Assembly (NCBI GenBank): GCA_941918925.1
Contig: OW799233.1
Span: 149,698,802-149,762,801, forward strand
DNA length: 64,000 bases
Origin: Phyto melanocephala
Taxonomy: Eukaryota > Arthropoda > Insecta > Diptera > Rhinophoridae
Direction: 5' to 3'
This document shows positions 1-11,872 of this stretch, in pieces. The position numbers were made by a program, and so were the translations under genes. The notes beneath the pieces are model-generated. The model saw only the letters and a program-made list of their open reading frames with translations, was not told the origin of the DNA and did no database searches. Position 1 is the first letter of the stretch, and every line of letters begins with the position of its first letter.

Positions 1-2038
1 CATGGCATACAAGATATTGAACACAAAACGGTGTTTGAAAGATACACATTCTGTTGGGAATCTCACATTCTAAAGTTGTACCTTTTAGGACTCAGGCTTC
101 AAATTGAATAAATTACAGTTAAACTTTGACCACTAAGCGACTACTAAGCTTTAAAAAAAGTTAAAAAAAATTTATTTCTATTGTTTTTTTTTTAAATGAC
201 GTTCTAATATTTTTTCTTTTATCCTGAAATCCCTTATGACATTTAATGTTTTTTATTTACAATATAACATCGTAACAGTTTCATTCATCTTATATGTCTT
301 ATACCGCTTAAGCATATCAATACTATCGCCTCCCAACTAACACAAATATCTTTTACTTTTTGTGTAAGAAAATTATGTACCATCCATATTTCCCACCCAT
401 TCATCATTCAGCTGATGGCCAAATGCATGGTAAAACATAAGACATAAAATGAAGCATAGAATACTAACAGTGCCTGATGGCTTTTAAAGAAAAGAAAAAT
501 GTGAAATAGTATAAACATATACTATCTAAGCAAGCGGAGAATAGAGAAACAAAAGGAAATTTAAAATCTCGTTGAGTCGAAATGAATTGAATGTCTGAAG
601 AGCCTTCATGGTTACACACATTGTTAAAAAATATATATTTATATGTATTTAAAATTTATTTCTTGTTTTTTTTGTTGCTTATGTTTAATAAAAAAACTTT
701 TTTATGAATACAACACATGGTGTTTTTTAAAAACAGCAGGATTGTAACTATACATACATATGTATGTATGTGTAGTGGTACTTATATTGACAATTTAGTT
801 CCATCTGTCTGCTGCAGTGGCAAAGTTTTTTATTATATTGCTTTTCAAATGTACATACAAACATATAACTTTTATTGTTTTCCTATACTTATATGTGATT
901 TTAAAATAAACGGGATAAAAAAATAAAGTATAATAAATATACATCTGTAAGTAGGTTTGTTTTATATTTATTGAGAAACAAAAGGAAATATTTCTGACGT
1001 ATCGAAACACTTTCTTTTATTTTGTATTTCAATGCAATATGCCAAACCAATTTGTCGAAAGTTTTCTTTTGTCCTTTTGGATTATCGTTTCTGGGAACTA
1101 TTAGTTTGAGTTTTATTAAAAAAAGAAAAGAAATATATAATAATTCTTAATAAAAAAAACTTTAGACAACAAATGACATGTAAATATTTTTATGTTAAGC
1201 CAAATTCTGGCAGGATGATACTTAACGATAATAGAAATAATATTTTTTTATAAGTTATGTCCATGAAAAAATTTACCCTTTAAGTTTTTGTTAAAATAAT
1301 AAAAGTACGCATTTGAATTTTGAGAAAAAGTGTTTAATAAATGTTTCAGATTAAAATTTAAGAAACTAAAAAAAAATTTATCCTTGTTTTGCCTTCATAA
1401 AATGCCTACACTTTCTGCTCAATGCTACTCACAAGCAACATCAAGATGAGCTCTGCGCTACTTGTTTTTGAAAACTTGGCCGCTCTGTGAAATTGTTTTG
1501 ATTCGTTTTAAAGTAGTTTTTATTATAGCCCGATTCCGCTCAGTTCTGTGGTGCTATTCACTTACTTTTAACGATCCGAAAAAACTTTAAATTTGTCGAC
1601 ACTTGTTATTATTTGCACTACCGAGCTAGCGATTCATTAAAAACTTGAACGATACTCGACAACTGTTACACTAAAGAGGCAACTGTCCAAATAAATTTAC
1701 CTCTAACATCCCTCATACAGGCAGACAGTCCATAAGTATATGGTCATACACGACGTTTATACTTGGGCAATTCTTGAGTTTATATTTAGATATTTTTACA
1801 GTTTTAGGTGAGGAGAAAAAAGGAAAAAATGCCGGTACTCAGCTATTTGAAGCAATTTATTTTTCTTGTTAGATATTTGACATTTCTTTTCATTCGGGTT
1901 AAAAAATGTTATTAAATACTGAAATCGATGAAATTGTTATTTATTTTTTTTAACGATGCGATTATCGTGTGGAGGATTAGTTTCTTGGGGAACCAAAATT
2001 ATGTTATTTTTAGTATATTAGTTTATTCTTGCCTTTTC
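1..2038. other. AT-rich non-coding stretch, no gene seen
   Basis: No open frame with coding character on either strand. The part at 1440-1690 is less AT-rich than its surroundings and holds a TCAGTT initiator-like word near 1540, but no convincing TATA or downstream element accompanies it. It may be upstream or intronic DNA of the gene at 26.5-60.6 kb, or intergenic. Confidence 0.5.
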
Positions 2039-2768
2039 ACACGCAAAAAAAAACATGTTTGTGGTAATCATAATCAAAGAGCAACATACTATGATTGAAT
2101 TGTATGATTGTGGTTAAAACATATAATGTTCGCCAGTTATCATTATTATGTTTAGTTAAGGTATAATGCAATTATCTTCCTATGACTACATATAAAATGG
2201 ACAATCTTTGTTCTTTTCTAAAATTTTTGATTTTTGCTATTTATTATATTGATTGTTCTCACCTTTATAATCACAATTTTTTCTTATCAATTTAGTGTTA
2301 CATTTTATCGTTTATTTTTTTTTTCTTTAATATTTTCACAATATTTGTGGCCATGTCTTTTCACATGTCAAACTTTTAAAAGAATAAAATTTATTCAACA
2401 AGAAGAAATTGAAAGAAAAATTATTATTAAAAGAAATCATACCTTGATTGATTCATAACCATACTGTTGTTTAACCTAACATTTAGTGGTTATTTATAAT
2501 TTTAAATACTTTTGAATATAATATTATTTTTGCGACGACATCAAACTATTTTTGTCGTCATAATATTGTATATGATACTGTTTTAAAAGTACAATCATAT
2601 CGAAGATTTTATTAAAATTAAGCAAACAAATCCTTGATAATCGTGACGAAACAAATGATTAAATAAAATATATATATATATTGCTTTTTTTCGACAACAA
2701 AATATTGTTATAGGAACTGTATTATGGCCCTCGTGTTCATGTCGTAAACATGGTTTTTCTTTGCGTGT
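2039..2768. mobile_element. MITE, ACACGCAAAG family, copy 1
   Basis: A 730-bp element bounded by inverted repeats: it starts ACACGCAAAAAAAAACATG and ends CATGGTTTTTCTTTGCGTGT. A second copy lies at 40129-40834 in the opposite internal orientation; blocks such as AGAGCAACATACTATGATTG are shared. There is no coding capacity, so it is non-autonomous. The superfamily is not identified because the target-site duplication is unclear. Confidence 0.75.
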
Positions 2769-2966
2769 ATAACGGCTAGTTACTAGATCTGGCTAAAATA
2801 ATACGATGCTATTGTGTTGCTAAATAATTGCTTTAAGTTAAACTTTGAGAAGCTTTTCACTATAAATTTTCGAGTTTATCAACTGTTAAAGGACCGACCA
2901 CCATAACTTTAAACCACAGATATAAATTACCTGCCAAATCATGCATTTTTGCAATATTTATTTCTA

Positions 2967-3251
2967 CCCCTATTATGGTTCTCCACTCAACTCAGTTTGG
3001 TTGTGTGAGAGTCAACCCAACTTATGCACAACCAAACTCATTTTAGGCATTGCGATACTCAACTATTTTTAGTTGAGTTTCACAACGTTTCAACGTTTTT
3101 GTCGACCAAATTTTTTAAAAGTTGAAAACGGTAATGCCACGAAAAAATAGATACACAACTGAATAGTCAACTGTAAGTTGAGTTGAGAATGGCAATGTCA
3201 ATTTGCCAAAGACAACCAAACTGTTACAAAAGTGGAGAACCGCAATAGGGG
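2967..3251. mobile_element. MITE with CCCCTATT terminal inverted repeats
   Basis: A 285-bp element starting CCCCTATTATGGTTCTCCAC and ending with the near-perfect reverse complement GTGGAGAACCGCAATAGGGG. The similarity continues inward (CAGTTTGGTTGT on one side, ACAACCAAACTG on the other). The interior is non-coding and contains further small hairpins built on ACTCAACT/AGTTGAGT. Confidence 0.75.
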
Positions 3252-3934
3252 CATTCATTTTTTCCTTAATTTTTTGCACTGACTCCTTTTTTAAGAGCAG
3301 TATAAAATTTTAGGCCAGCCTATTGATTGAAATAGGCTTTGCAATACGCCATCATCGTCGTCCATCAAAACACAATCGTATATTGTGATATTGCGTGCAT
3401 AACGTTTTCTGGCGCTACGTTTGGCAACGTCATGCTTTTCTGGCTCTCTCTGACCTATCTTTCACTGTCGTCACTTTATACGTGTTCAGGTCATAATATT
3501 TTTTTAATTTCTGAACAGAAGATTTGGATGTTCCCGATTTTTATTGCCATATCTCGAACTGAGGTGTTAGGTCTGCTGTTCGGATTCTCTATTTCTTTAC
3601 ATTGATGAGTCATTCCATATTCGAAGAACTAGCCTTTTAACATTTCTTAATGCAGTTTACATCTCCAGCCACATCTTGGTACCTTTTATTTAGATTTTTT
3701 TTTTTATTATTTTGCATTTATTTTTTTATCGTGATCTTTCTTAAATAGACGATATTTTTTGAATAACCACATTTAAATAACCTGAACTTAATAAACCTGG
3801 TTTTTATACTTGAATATTATAATAATCTTTTTCAAACTAATTTTTTTTTTTTTCTTAAAAATAATATTCAACTTTTAAGATAATTTTAAATGTTAAGGGT
3901 TTTTGAAGTCACTATATATAATGTATATATTATA

Positions 3935-5450
3935 AAGGGTGGTCCAACCATAATGCATGATGTTAATTATGAGCCACACCTTAACGTTACCGGGGGTCTC
4001 CATGTAGCAATATTTAATGCCATCAAACTTGATTTCGTTCATAAAAATTGCGACGTGTAGACCGCAAATTGTCACATGTAGCAATTTATTGCGCAATCAT
4101 TGCTGTTAAAATCGTTTGATTCTTTAAATTTTTTTATTATACCCTTCACACAGTGAAAAAGGGTATATATAGGTTTGTCATTCCGTGTGAAATTTCTACA
4201 ATTTTCATTTCCGACCCCATAAAGTATATATTTTCGGAAAGCTTATGAATAGGGGAGTCGATTAAGCTCTGTCAGTCTGTCCGTCTGTCCGTGTGTATGT
4301 TGAAATCAATTTTTTGAAGCCCCCCGATATCGCATGGACCCGGGTGAGGTATTAAAATATCAGAAATATTCGGGAGTAGATCGGTATTGAACATCAGAAA
4401 CATCGGTACATAACCAACTGAGATATGAGCAAAAACCCACGACCACCTCGATTATTTTTTAACAAAAACATTACAACAACAACATACATACATAAAAACG
4501 TGTATACTGGTTAGAGAAAACGTGGCATCGAATCCCAGCTGAGCCAAAAAAAAATTTTTTTAATTTTTTTTTTATTTTTTATTTAATAAATTATTTATAT
4601 TTTTATTATTATTTTTTTTTTTTAATTTTTTTCTTATTTTTTTTTTGTTTTATATTTATTGTATATAAAATAATTTTTTTTTTAAAACTTTTTTTTAAAT
4701 TTTTTTTTAAATTTATTTATTTTTTTTTTTTTTTTTTTTTAACATACATACGTGAATTTATAATTTTACAATGGGATGTTTTTATATGTATGTACGTATT
4801 TCATATGGGATGAATGGTGATACAAACTACTGTTATTGCATGACTACACGTTGTGAAGGGTATATAAGATTCGGCACGGCCGAATATAGCGCTCTTACTT
4901 GTTTCATATCATTTCATTATTCTGCCGACTTTTTTGCTTATGCTTAGCAATTAAAATTGCTAACAGCTTTAAGTTTTGTGTTTGTCAAACTCAGCCATAT
5001 ATAAAGATATAAAATTGAGCAGCGCGATAAGATTGTTCTAATCAAATGCATTGTGCACTTCATTATTATTTTAGTCAGCATAATCAACCAAATATGTCTA
5101 CAATCGAAAGAATTGCACAAATTTCAGCATACTGGGTCTGTTGGAAAAAGATCCTTGCGTGCTCTCTTAGTTATTTCTGCGGAAAACAATGCTTTTTTTG
5201 CGATAGTGTGGCAGAAGGGCCGTCAACCTCGACCCGTCGTCGTGCCTAACAATTGAACATCAACATGGTCAATAAAAATATGAATCATCGTATATAAGTT
5301 TGCAACCAAATCCCTATCGAGCATTTGGCCGATATATAGTTTCACACATAATTGTCATAGGACCCATAATAAAAAAATATTAAGATAATTCTCCGAAAGC
5401 TTTTTGTTTTATTTATAATTAACGTCGTGCGTTTTGGTTGGACTACCCTT
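3935..5450. mobile_element. Mariner-like deletion derivative interrupted by an INE-1-like element
   Basis: The ends are inverted repeats: left AAGGGTGGTCCAACCATAAT, right (reverse complement) AAGGGTAGTCCAACCAAAAC, with similarity continuing about 38 bp. A TA precedes the left end. The right part (about 5010-5290, + strand) has coding remains alignable by eye to the related relic at 29587-30130, including a piece translating as VWQKG then QPRP. N-terminal-like and C-terminal-like pieces are directly juxtaposed, so the catalytic centre is deleted. An INE-1-like element (4138-4902) sits inside it, so the mariner-like element is older. Confidence 0.65.
4138..4902 (+). mobile_element. INE-1/DINE-1-like element (non-autonomous Helentron type), copy A
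   Basis: It begins with the hairpin TATACCCTTCACACAGTG, reading on to AAAAAGGGTATATATA, followed by a TTTCCGACCCCATAAAGTAT block and a GTCTGTCCGTC microsatellite. A long T-rich tract (about 4545-4740) follows. The end holds the hairpin ATTCGGC-ACG-GCCGAAT and then ATAGCGCTCTTACTTG. This order of parts is that of Drosophila INE-1. At 4509-4545 a GGTTAGAG word is followed by ATCGAATCCCAG, resembling collapsed tRNA A and B boxes. No protein is encoded. Confidence 0.8.
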
Positions 5451-6054
5451 TGGCTCACACTATTGTTAGTACTTTTTTTTTTTGGCGGCATTGAAATAAT
5501 TGTACAAATATAAACCCATCATTACTGTAATTACATATCACGATTACCGTTTGTGTTGTTTATACGTTTATTATTCTCACATTAAATATATAAAAGACGA
5601 TTTAATTACATCAGCAATATATTGTATATATAATACTCGTGAAATGAAATATTAATGTAAAAAGGAAATTTAACTTGCCTCAAGGTAGGCAGTACTTTCA
5701 ATGTGAAAGTGAGTTAATTGTAGGCTTAAATTTAAAAACTTAATTTTATGGATTTCTGACAGTATTTTTCGTTTACTAAAAAGCTTGTTATCCGTTATTA
5801 TTACCGCTTACTTACTTACTTAGCTACTTTGTACAGTCATGACTTTTATATGTGATATATCTTTTCCTAGAATGTCACGAACACCACTAGCAGCGTAATT
5901 ATATCTTTGCCATACGCACTGCTAAGAAAGGTATCAGTGATAAAGGGAGAATTCAAAAAAGCAGTGATTTAAAAGAAATTCTATCCTTTAGTTTCCGTTC
6001 AAATACAACATTGTATCACAAACGAGAATTTATTAATAACATATCGAAGTTATA

Positions 6055-6798
6055 AAGGGTAATTTTTTAGCTATTATCTTTTTGACAACACTGGTTTAAA
6101 CAGCTGACGCACGTTTCGTGTTTTGTTTCACTGTCAGACATCTTCAGTTTGGTCTATAATTTAACCATGAATCGTCTTACAAACGAACAACGCTTGCAAA
6201 TTATTGAATTTTATTATCAAAATGCGTGCTCTGTTAAGAAAGTTCATCGCGCGCTTCTCATCGAAAAATTGTCTTCAGCGACGAAGCTCATTTTTGGCTC
6301 AATGGGTGGGTGCGTTAATAAGCAGAATTGTCGATTTTAGAGTGAAGATCAGCCAGAAGCATTGCCAGAGCTACCAATGCATATAGAAGAACTCACAGTT
6401 TGGTGCGGTTTATTGGCTGATGGCATCATTGGACCGTACTTTTTCAAAGATAATACGAATCGTAACATAACTGTGAATGGTGAGCGCTACCGTGAGATGA
6501 TATCCAACTTCTTTTTGCCCAAAATGCAAGAGCTTGAATTGCATGACATGTGGTTTTAACAAGACAGTGCCACATGCCACACAGCACGCTTAACAATGGA
6601 CTTATTGAGAGGCGAGTTCGGTGAACATTTTATTTCACGTTCGGGACCGGTCAATTGGCCGCCTAGATGGTGCGATTTAACGCCTTTAGACTATTTTTTG
6701 TGGGGCTATGTTAAAGCTCATGTCTATACACACATGCCCGCTTCAAATGACGCATTGTTTTTTTTTTAAGTTAATATAGCTCTTAAAAAATCACCCAT
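6055..6798 (+). pseudogene. Mariner-like transposase pseudogene, internally deleted
   Basis: Inverted repeats AAGGGTAATTTTTTAGCTAT (left) and the degenerate complement of TGGGTGATTTTTTAAGAGCT (right) bound 744 bp, with TA at both sides. The ATG at 6167 opens a transposase N-terminus (MNRLTNEQRLQIIEFYYQ). After VHRAL the frame jumps to the catalytic domain (SATK, alternative frame SDEAHFW), so the region between is deleted. Further damage: a frameshift near 6310, TAG at 6338 and TAA at 6557 replacing the first Q of the QQD motif. WPPR then DLTPLDYFLWG is still readable near 6655-6710. Same family as 44006-44577. Confidence 0.8.
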
Positions 6799-6905
6799 TA
6801 CAAAGAAAGTGATACATATTTTTGTATAAAGAGATTATTCCATAGCGATTACACTTAATAACAAAATAGTAAATTGTGTGCTTTAAAAGTACATAAAATT
6901 GGTGG

Positions 6906-6951
6906 TGGGTATCAAAAATTCGGCACAGCCGAACATAGTACTCTTATTCGT
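6906..6951 (+). mobile_element. Terminal fragment of an INE-1-like element
   Basis: GGGTATCAAAAATTCGGCAC, then AGCCGAACATAGTACTCTTA: the 3' hairpin and tail of the INE-1-like family without the rest of the element. The hairpin stem has compensating-looking changes (TTCGGC/GCCGAA retained). Confidence 0.6.
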
Positions 6952-8215
6952 TTTTTTTTTTTTTTACTTTAGTCCAATATTTATCTAGCACTATGCTTAT
7001 TCAACAAAACAAAAATTATACATTAATTTGTTCTAATTTACATATATACACATTGCGACAACGATAAAAATGACAAATTTATAGCTCACTTTTACTAGGC
7101 AGCATGTTACGGTTAATAGTAAATATTCTCAATGTTAGCCACTGTTGTTGTTGTTTTATCAGCTTGACAGTTTTATCATTTGTGGGATGCTTTGCTTTAG
7201 GGCATTTCTTGTTTTTCATTTTGGTGGTTTTTGTTGTAATATTTAGTTACATTTTCTTGCCCATTGTAAAGCACTCGGTGTTCTCTATTAAATAAAAAAG
7301 AAGAAATCATAATTTCTTACTTTTTCAAAATTATATAAAGAGCACAAATTGCTTTTTTTTAATAAAAAAAAATAACTGAACTCCTGAGTTTATGCTCCAA
7401 TTTATCATCCTTAATTTAGACTAAAGATTTTAAGTGCTATCATATCTTCTTTACAAAAATAATTTAAATTTGTTTACTACGATGTTAAGATATTGTATGC
7501 GCAGTGTAAGGACATTCAAACATTATTTAATACAGAGGGAAGTATACACACTTTGTTTACCAGCACCAAAAACCCATTGACCGCTCTTAGAAGAATATTG
7601 GAAACAATTTTGTTGTTGCTCAGATGCATTTCTTTTAGTTAAACTACAAAGTTTGTACTATAACACAGTACCAGTCTTATATACTTTATCTTTGTTGATA
7701 TCTTTACACTAAATGCTTATTCACGCATACGTATGTAGGTATGTTAGTGTTACACTGCTCTGCGTATGTGTTCATTTGTTTTAAACCGTGTCAATGCACA
7801 TGTGTGTTGTTGAAACATTTGTGACAAGTTCATTTTGTGTCAAGCGGAATGTCAATGTAAATACTATTGTGAAATTTATATCACAGCTTCAGAATATAAG
7901 AGCCAGGCCATATATGCACACACATGGATACAATCAGAGTCAAAAACAAGCACTTTTGCACAAGTTGATAACACATTGTATTGTAAACTACTGGCTGCAA
8001 TTTCAGAAACACTTTTTGCATTCCCATACAGTGCAGACTAAGTAGGAGAAAAAGTAATTTTAAATATTTTTGAAATTTAGACAAATTTTCAATTTATTAT
8101 TCTATTTTAAAGTACAAAATTTAATATATTTGAAATGAGGTTTAAAAATATAATTACATACGTACATACATATGTATGTATATATTTATATTAGCTGAGT
8201 TTTCACTAAAGACTA
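6952..8215. other. Non-coding stretch, nothing assigned
   Basis: AT-rich DNA with a poly-T run, short TATG/CATA microsatellites (about 8155-8185) and only short chance open frames. No splice-bounded coding segment or repeat family was recognised. Confidence 0.4.
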
Positions 8216-8510
8216 TAAAACACGGCATGTTTTTTACATCTGACTTTAAAATTTGTGAGACATATGTAAATCTACATGTCTGTCAAAATTGTACTTTTAC
8301 GCTGACTGCTTTGCAGCAGCAGAGATTTTTTCCAGCGGCTGATGTCACTTGTTTTGACAGAAGAAAATAGAGTGTGCTCTAATTAAAATTTTTTCAGATG
8401 TCTCAAAACGTGTTTTTTTACAGAAGTAATATTTTAAAGGTAACACACGACATGTTCGTATTAGCAATGGTGAATTTGACAAGTCAGATGTAAAAAACAT
8501 GTCGTGTATT
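8216..8510. mobile_element. MITE with CATGTTTTTTACATCTGAC terminal inverted repeats
   Basis: The left end (8216-8243) carries ACACGGCATGTTTTTTACAT then CTGAC. The right end (8484-8510) carries GTCAGATGTAAAAAACATGT then CGTGT, its reverse complement with one mismatch. A second CACACGACATGTTC word lies inside at about 8444. About 295 bp, no coding. Confidence 0.7.
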
Positions 8511-10327
8511 AGCACCTTAACCCGGTAGTTTGGTAAATTTTTAACAAAATGTTAAAAAAAGTTAAACTCCGAAATTATTCAAGATTTTATAATTTAACAC
8601 TTTCGCTGCGATTTTGCAGTACCTTCGCACACACTTTATTTTTTACTTTTTGGGGCCCAATGGAGCTTAATAATTAAATGAGGCATGAAACGTCGATATC
8701 ATTATATTAAGGTGAGATAATTTGTCACAATAGTATTTTAGGGTAGAACCTATTTTTCTCAACAGGGTTTAAACGACACAAAAAACCTAAACAAATTTTT
8801 AATTTTTCGCTTGGCGCATGTTATGCTTCGACATCTTTTAGACTTCTCTAAGTGCAAATGATCGCCAACGTCTCGCATTGCTTTGTAAATATTTGGTGAT
8901 CTTTTAGGCCGGCGAGATCGTTTGTATTCAGTAGATTCTTGCCCTTTTTTGAAGACTTAACAATTTCGACCAGCACTTTCAAGGACAGCTCTTTCTACAA
9001 ATAAAGGTTTTTCAACTGATATCATCTCTGTAGTATGTCTTACCGGCATCTACAAATTTGTCTACAGGATCAAAATATACTTTAGATATTACCTGCTCAA
9101 AACGATGACACAACCGATTTAACAGATCATGATTCGTGACAGAAGCATTTGCACTCAGTTGGATGTCTTTTGCATTAAGAGGATCTCAGTGGTGTTGTTT
9201 GGAGTAGGACAGTAAATATCGACACTAGCTTCACTAAATTCCATTTAGTACTCACTGATATCATCTTTATCTTCTTTTGTTATAGTACAATTATTTCTTT
9301 TGTATTCCATTTCGACATTTTTGAAAGTCATCGCTGATTGAAATTATAACTATGTGACACTTGGTGCGCAACGTGCTGCTGTGTGATATGTGTCCCATTT
9401 AATACCTTATTAAGCCAGTAACGTCCAAAAATTTTTTTCTTTCAATATCTTTTACAAAACTGTTCAAAGTGTATATTTATTTTCTTACCACCACATACAC
9501 AGCTTTTTATTTTTAAAACAGAATGAGTCTAAGTTTAATCCGATTCCAGCGTACGTAGTGGCAAGAAACGATCAAAAATAATGGAAGTCATGTGTGCCGT
9601 AGATAATTACCAATATTGTTCATAGTTACTGATTAGGACTTTTTGCTTAAGTAATAACTAACATTTTTGTTCGGCTGTCGTTACTAAGTAAACTGCTATT
9701 TTTACAATAATAAAAGTAAACAAAAAAAATTAGATGTATGGGGAATTACCTGAGTAACAAACTAGTAGCTTTCCCCTGCTTTCTTAATTTTTTTGTTTTT
9801 ATAGGGTGAATTTATTGCTGGTACTTTTTTAATAAAATATTGAAATTAATTATTATTTATACTTTGTAAGAATGACAAGAACTTGAGAAATAAAAAAAGC
9901 TTCATACCATTCTTAATCTTATCTACAGCTGTCTAAAGAGATAGACTGTAGATTTTTTAAAGTTAATTTTTTAAATTTGTCATTTTTATATGGAGAAATT
10001 ACAATTTTTTATTTGTGATAATGAAAGAATAAACTTGGAAAAGTAAGTTTTTATTTCGACACCAGCCGAGTGGAATGCATTTTCGTAACCAGCTACGGTT
10101 TCATCATCATCACTCTTTGGTCGGAATGTCCAAGTGTTGGATGTAAATATCATCTATTTAACTCACAAGTATATATGAAATTGATTCTGTAAACCAAACA
10201 TATCATACTTATTCATATAGTTTCTATAGTGAGTGAGAACGAAATTTATCACAACTTAAGCTACATCTTTAAAAAATATTACTGAGTAAAAAAGGGTATT
10301 TTTTTTTGGTTCAAAATTATAAGTAAC
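8511..10327. other. Mostly unassigned; degenerate coding-like tract on the minus strand at about 8790-9320
   Basis: Between 8790 and 9320 the minus strand gives short readable stretches (starting near an ATG whose complement lies at about 9322) broken by several stops and frame changes. This looks like an old retro- or transposon-derived gene. The best stretch, rich in K, R, S and C near 8800-8950, is vaguely like the C-terminal end of a piggyBac-type transposase, but the resemblance is too weak to name it. The rest shows no recognised feature. Confidence 0.25.
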
Positions 10328-10939
10328 TTGCCAAACCCGGCGCGCGTTGCTACGCCCCTTAATGAATCAAAATGCATCCTGAATTTAAATTGAATATCAA
10401 GTGCAAAAAGCTAAAAAAATGTTTAATGGGCGTGGCACTGCCCACTTTTCTAATCAAGAAATTGTATAGTCATGACAGCTCAATATGTGTGCAAAGTTTC
10501 AGAAGAATCGGACCAGTGCAAGAACCTCAAAATTATAATTGTTTTTATGGGCGTGGCCCTGCCCACTTTTCTAATCACGAAATTGTAAAGTCATAACAGC
10601 TCAATATGTGTGCAAAGTTTCAGAATAATCGGTTCAGTGCAAGTACCTCAAAATGATACCTATTTTTTATGGGCGTGGCACTGCCCACTTTTCTAACCAC
10701 GAAATTATTTAGTCATGACAGCTCGATATGTGTGCAAAGTTTCAGAAAAATCGGTCAAGTGCAAGTAGCTAAAACTGATAACTAATTTTAATGGGGGTGG
10801 CCCCGCCCACTTTTTTCCACCCATAAACACTCCCTGGTATGTGTACAACAACTTGCCAAAGTTTGAGTCCGATCGGTTTTACAGTTTCGGAGTCTATAGC
10901 TAACACACACACACACACACAGAGTTTCACTTTTATATA

Positions 10940-11860
10940 AAGGGTGTTTTTTTAAGCCCGATAGAACTTGAAATTGTAAAAAATAACACAAAAAATTAAA
11001 TTGTAATCAAAATTTTTTTTTTATTCGAAAGATCAATACGTGACATTAACATTTGAAAATGATTTCGGGCATATGGGCACCGCGGCTGTTCTTGACGAAG
11101 CGCATTCTGGACGTCCAATTTTATCGCAAAATTGTGTTCAGCGATGAGGCGCATTTTTGGCTTAACGGGTTTGTTAATAAGCAAAATTGCCGCATATGGA
11201 GCGAGACCAATCCACAAGAGACCCTACAGACTCCATTACATCCAGAAAAATGCACCGTTTGGTGCGGTTTTCACGCTGGTGGCATCATCGGACCTTATTT
11301 CTTCAAAAATGAGGCCGGAGCTCGCGTTACGGTCAATGGAGATCGTTACCGCACCATGATCAATGATTTTTTGTTTGAAAATATGGATGACATTGATCCG
11401 GAGGAGATGTGGTTTCAACAGGATGGCGCTACGTGCCATACGGCGAACGCAACCATCGACTTATTGAAATCAAAATTTGGCGATAAGTTGATTTCGAGAA
11501 ATGGAACTGTCAATTGGCCTCCAAGGTCGTGCGATTTGACACCTCTCGATTATTTCCTGTGGGGCTACGTGAAGTCACTGGTTTATGCTGATAAACCAGC
11601 AACAATTGACGCCTTGGAGGCCAGCATTGTTCGTGTTATTCGTGACATACGGCCAGCAGTGCTCGAAAAAGTGGCCCAAAATTGGACGTCCAGAATACGC
11701 TTCGTCAAGAACAGCCGCGGTGCCCATATGCCCGAAATCATTTTCAAATGTTAATGTCACGTATTGATCTTTCGAATAAAAAAAAAATTTTGATTACAAT
11801 TTAATTTTTTGTGTTATTTTTTACAATTTCAAGTTCTATCGGGCTTAAAAAAACACCCTT
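10940..11860 (+). mobile_element. Tc1/mariner-type element with 183-bp inverted repeats made from its own 3' end
   Basis: The 921-bp element has TA on both sides and termini AAGGGTGTTTTTTTAAGCCC. The arms 10940-11122 and 11678-11860 are reverse complements over 183 bp with one mismatch that I can find. The right arm contains the last ~26 transposase codons, so the left arm is an inverted copy of the 3' end that has replaced the original 5' end and the N-terminal coding part. Arm identity implies a recent event or ongoing homogenisation. Such a product could still be bound at both ends if the transposase recognises the termini. Confidence 0.85.
11123..11754 (+). pseudogene. Mariner-like transposase, C-terminal catalytic part, open but N-terminally lost
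   Basis: From about 11123 to the stop at 11752-11754 the frame is open with no stop. It shows FSDEAHFW, VNKQNCRIW, VWCGF, GGIIGPYFF, WFQQDGA, WPPRSCDLTPLDYFLWG and a C-terminus ending IIFKC. These give catalytic Asp residues at SDE, QQD and CDL (36 residues between the last two; 41 if the Asp of PLDYF is counted, as in DD41D/rosa-type elements). The open frame extends upstream to 11053, but that part is antisense to the gene's own end and not real protein. The helix-turn-helix DNA-binding half is missing, so it cannot be functional alone. Confidence 0.85.
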
Positions 11861-11872
11861 TATATAGATTTA

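Larger units (their letters stand above)
10328..11872 (+). repeat. Interspersed repeat with 121-bp GGGCGTGGC subrepeats, split by a mariner
   Basis: It starts near AACCCGGCGCGCGTTGCTAC and contains four head-to-tail subunits whose GGGCGTGG words begin near 10429, 10550, 10671 and 10795. Each runs on to CCCACTTTT and then CAATATGTGTGCAAAGTTTC. It ends with a (CA)n run (about 10903-10922), GAGTTTCACTTTTATATA and TATATAGATT. The mariner at 10940-11860 lies in the final TA run. The uninterrupted relative is at 21165-21646. Class unresolved. Confidence 0.65.

Noticed and set aside
717..1010. Overlapping short open frames on both strands near the start
   Set aside because: AT-rich chance frames with I/Y/F/K-dominated composition, no splice context or recognisable motif.
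1535..1600. TCAGTT initiator-like site as a promoter
   Set aside because: No matching TATA box or downstream promoter element at the required distance, and no adjacent coding exon within 20 kb.
11053..11122. N-terminal ~23 residues of the mariner open frame
   Set aside because: This part lies in the inverted arm and is antisense to the transposase C-terminus; it starts at TTG and is not genuine transposase sequence.
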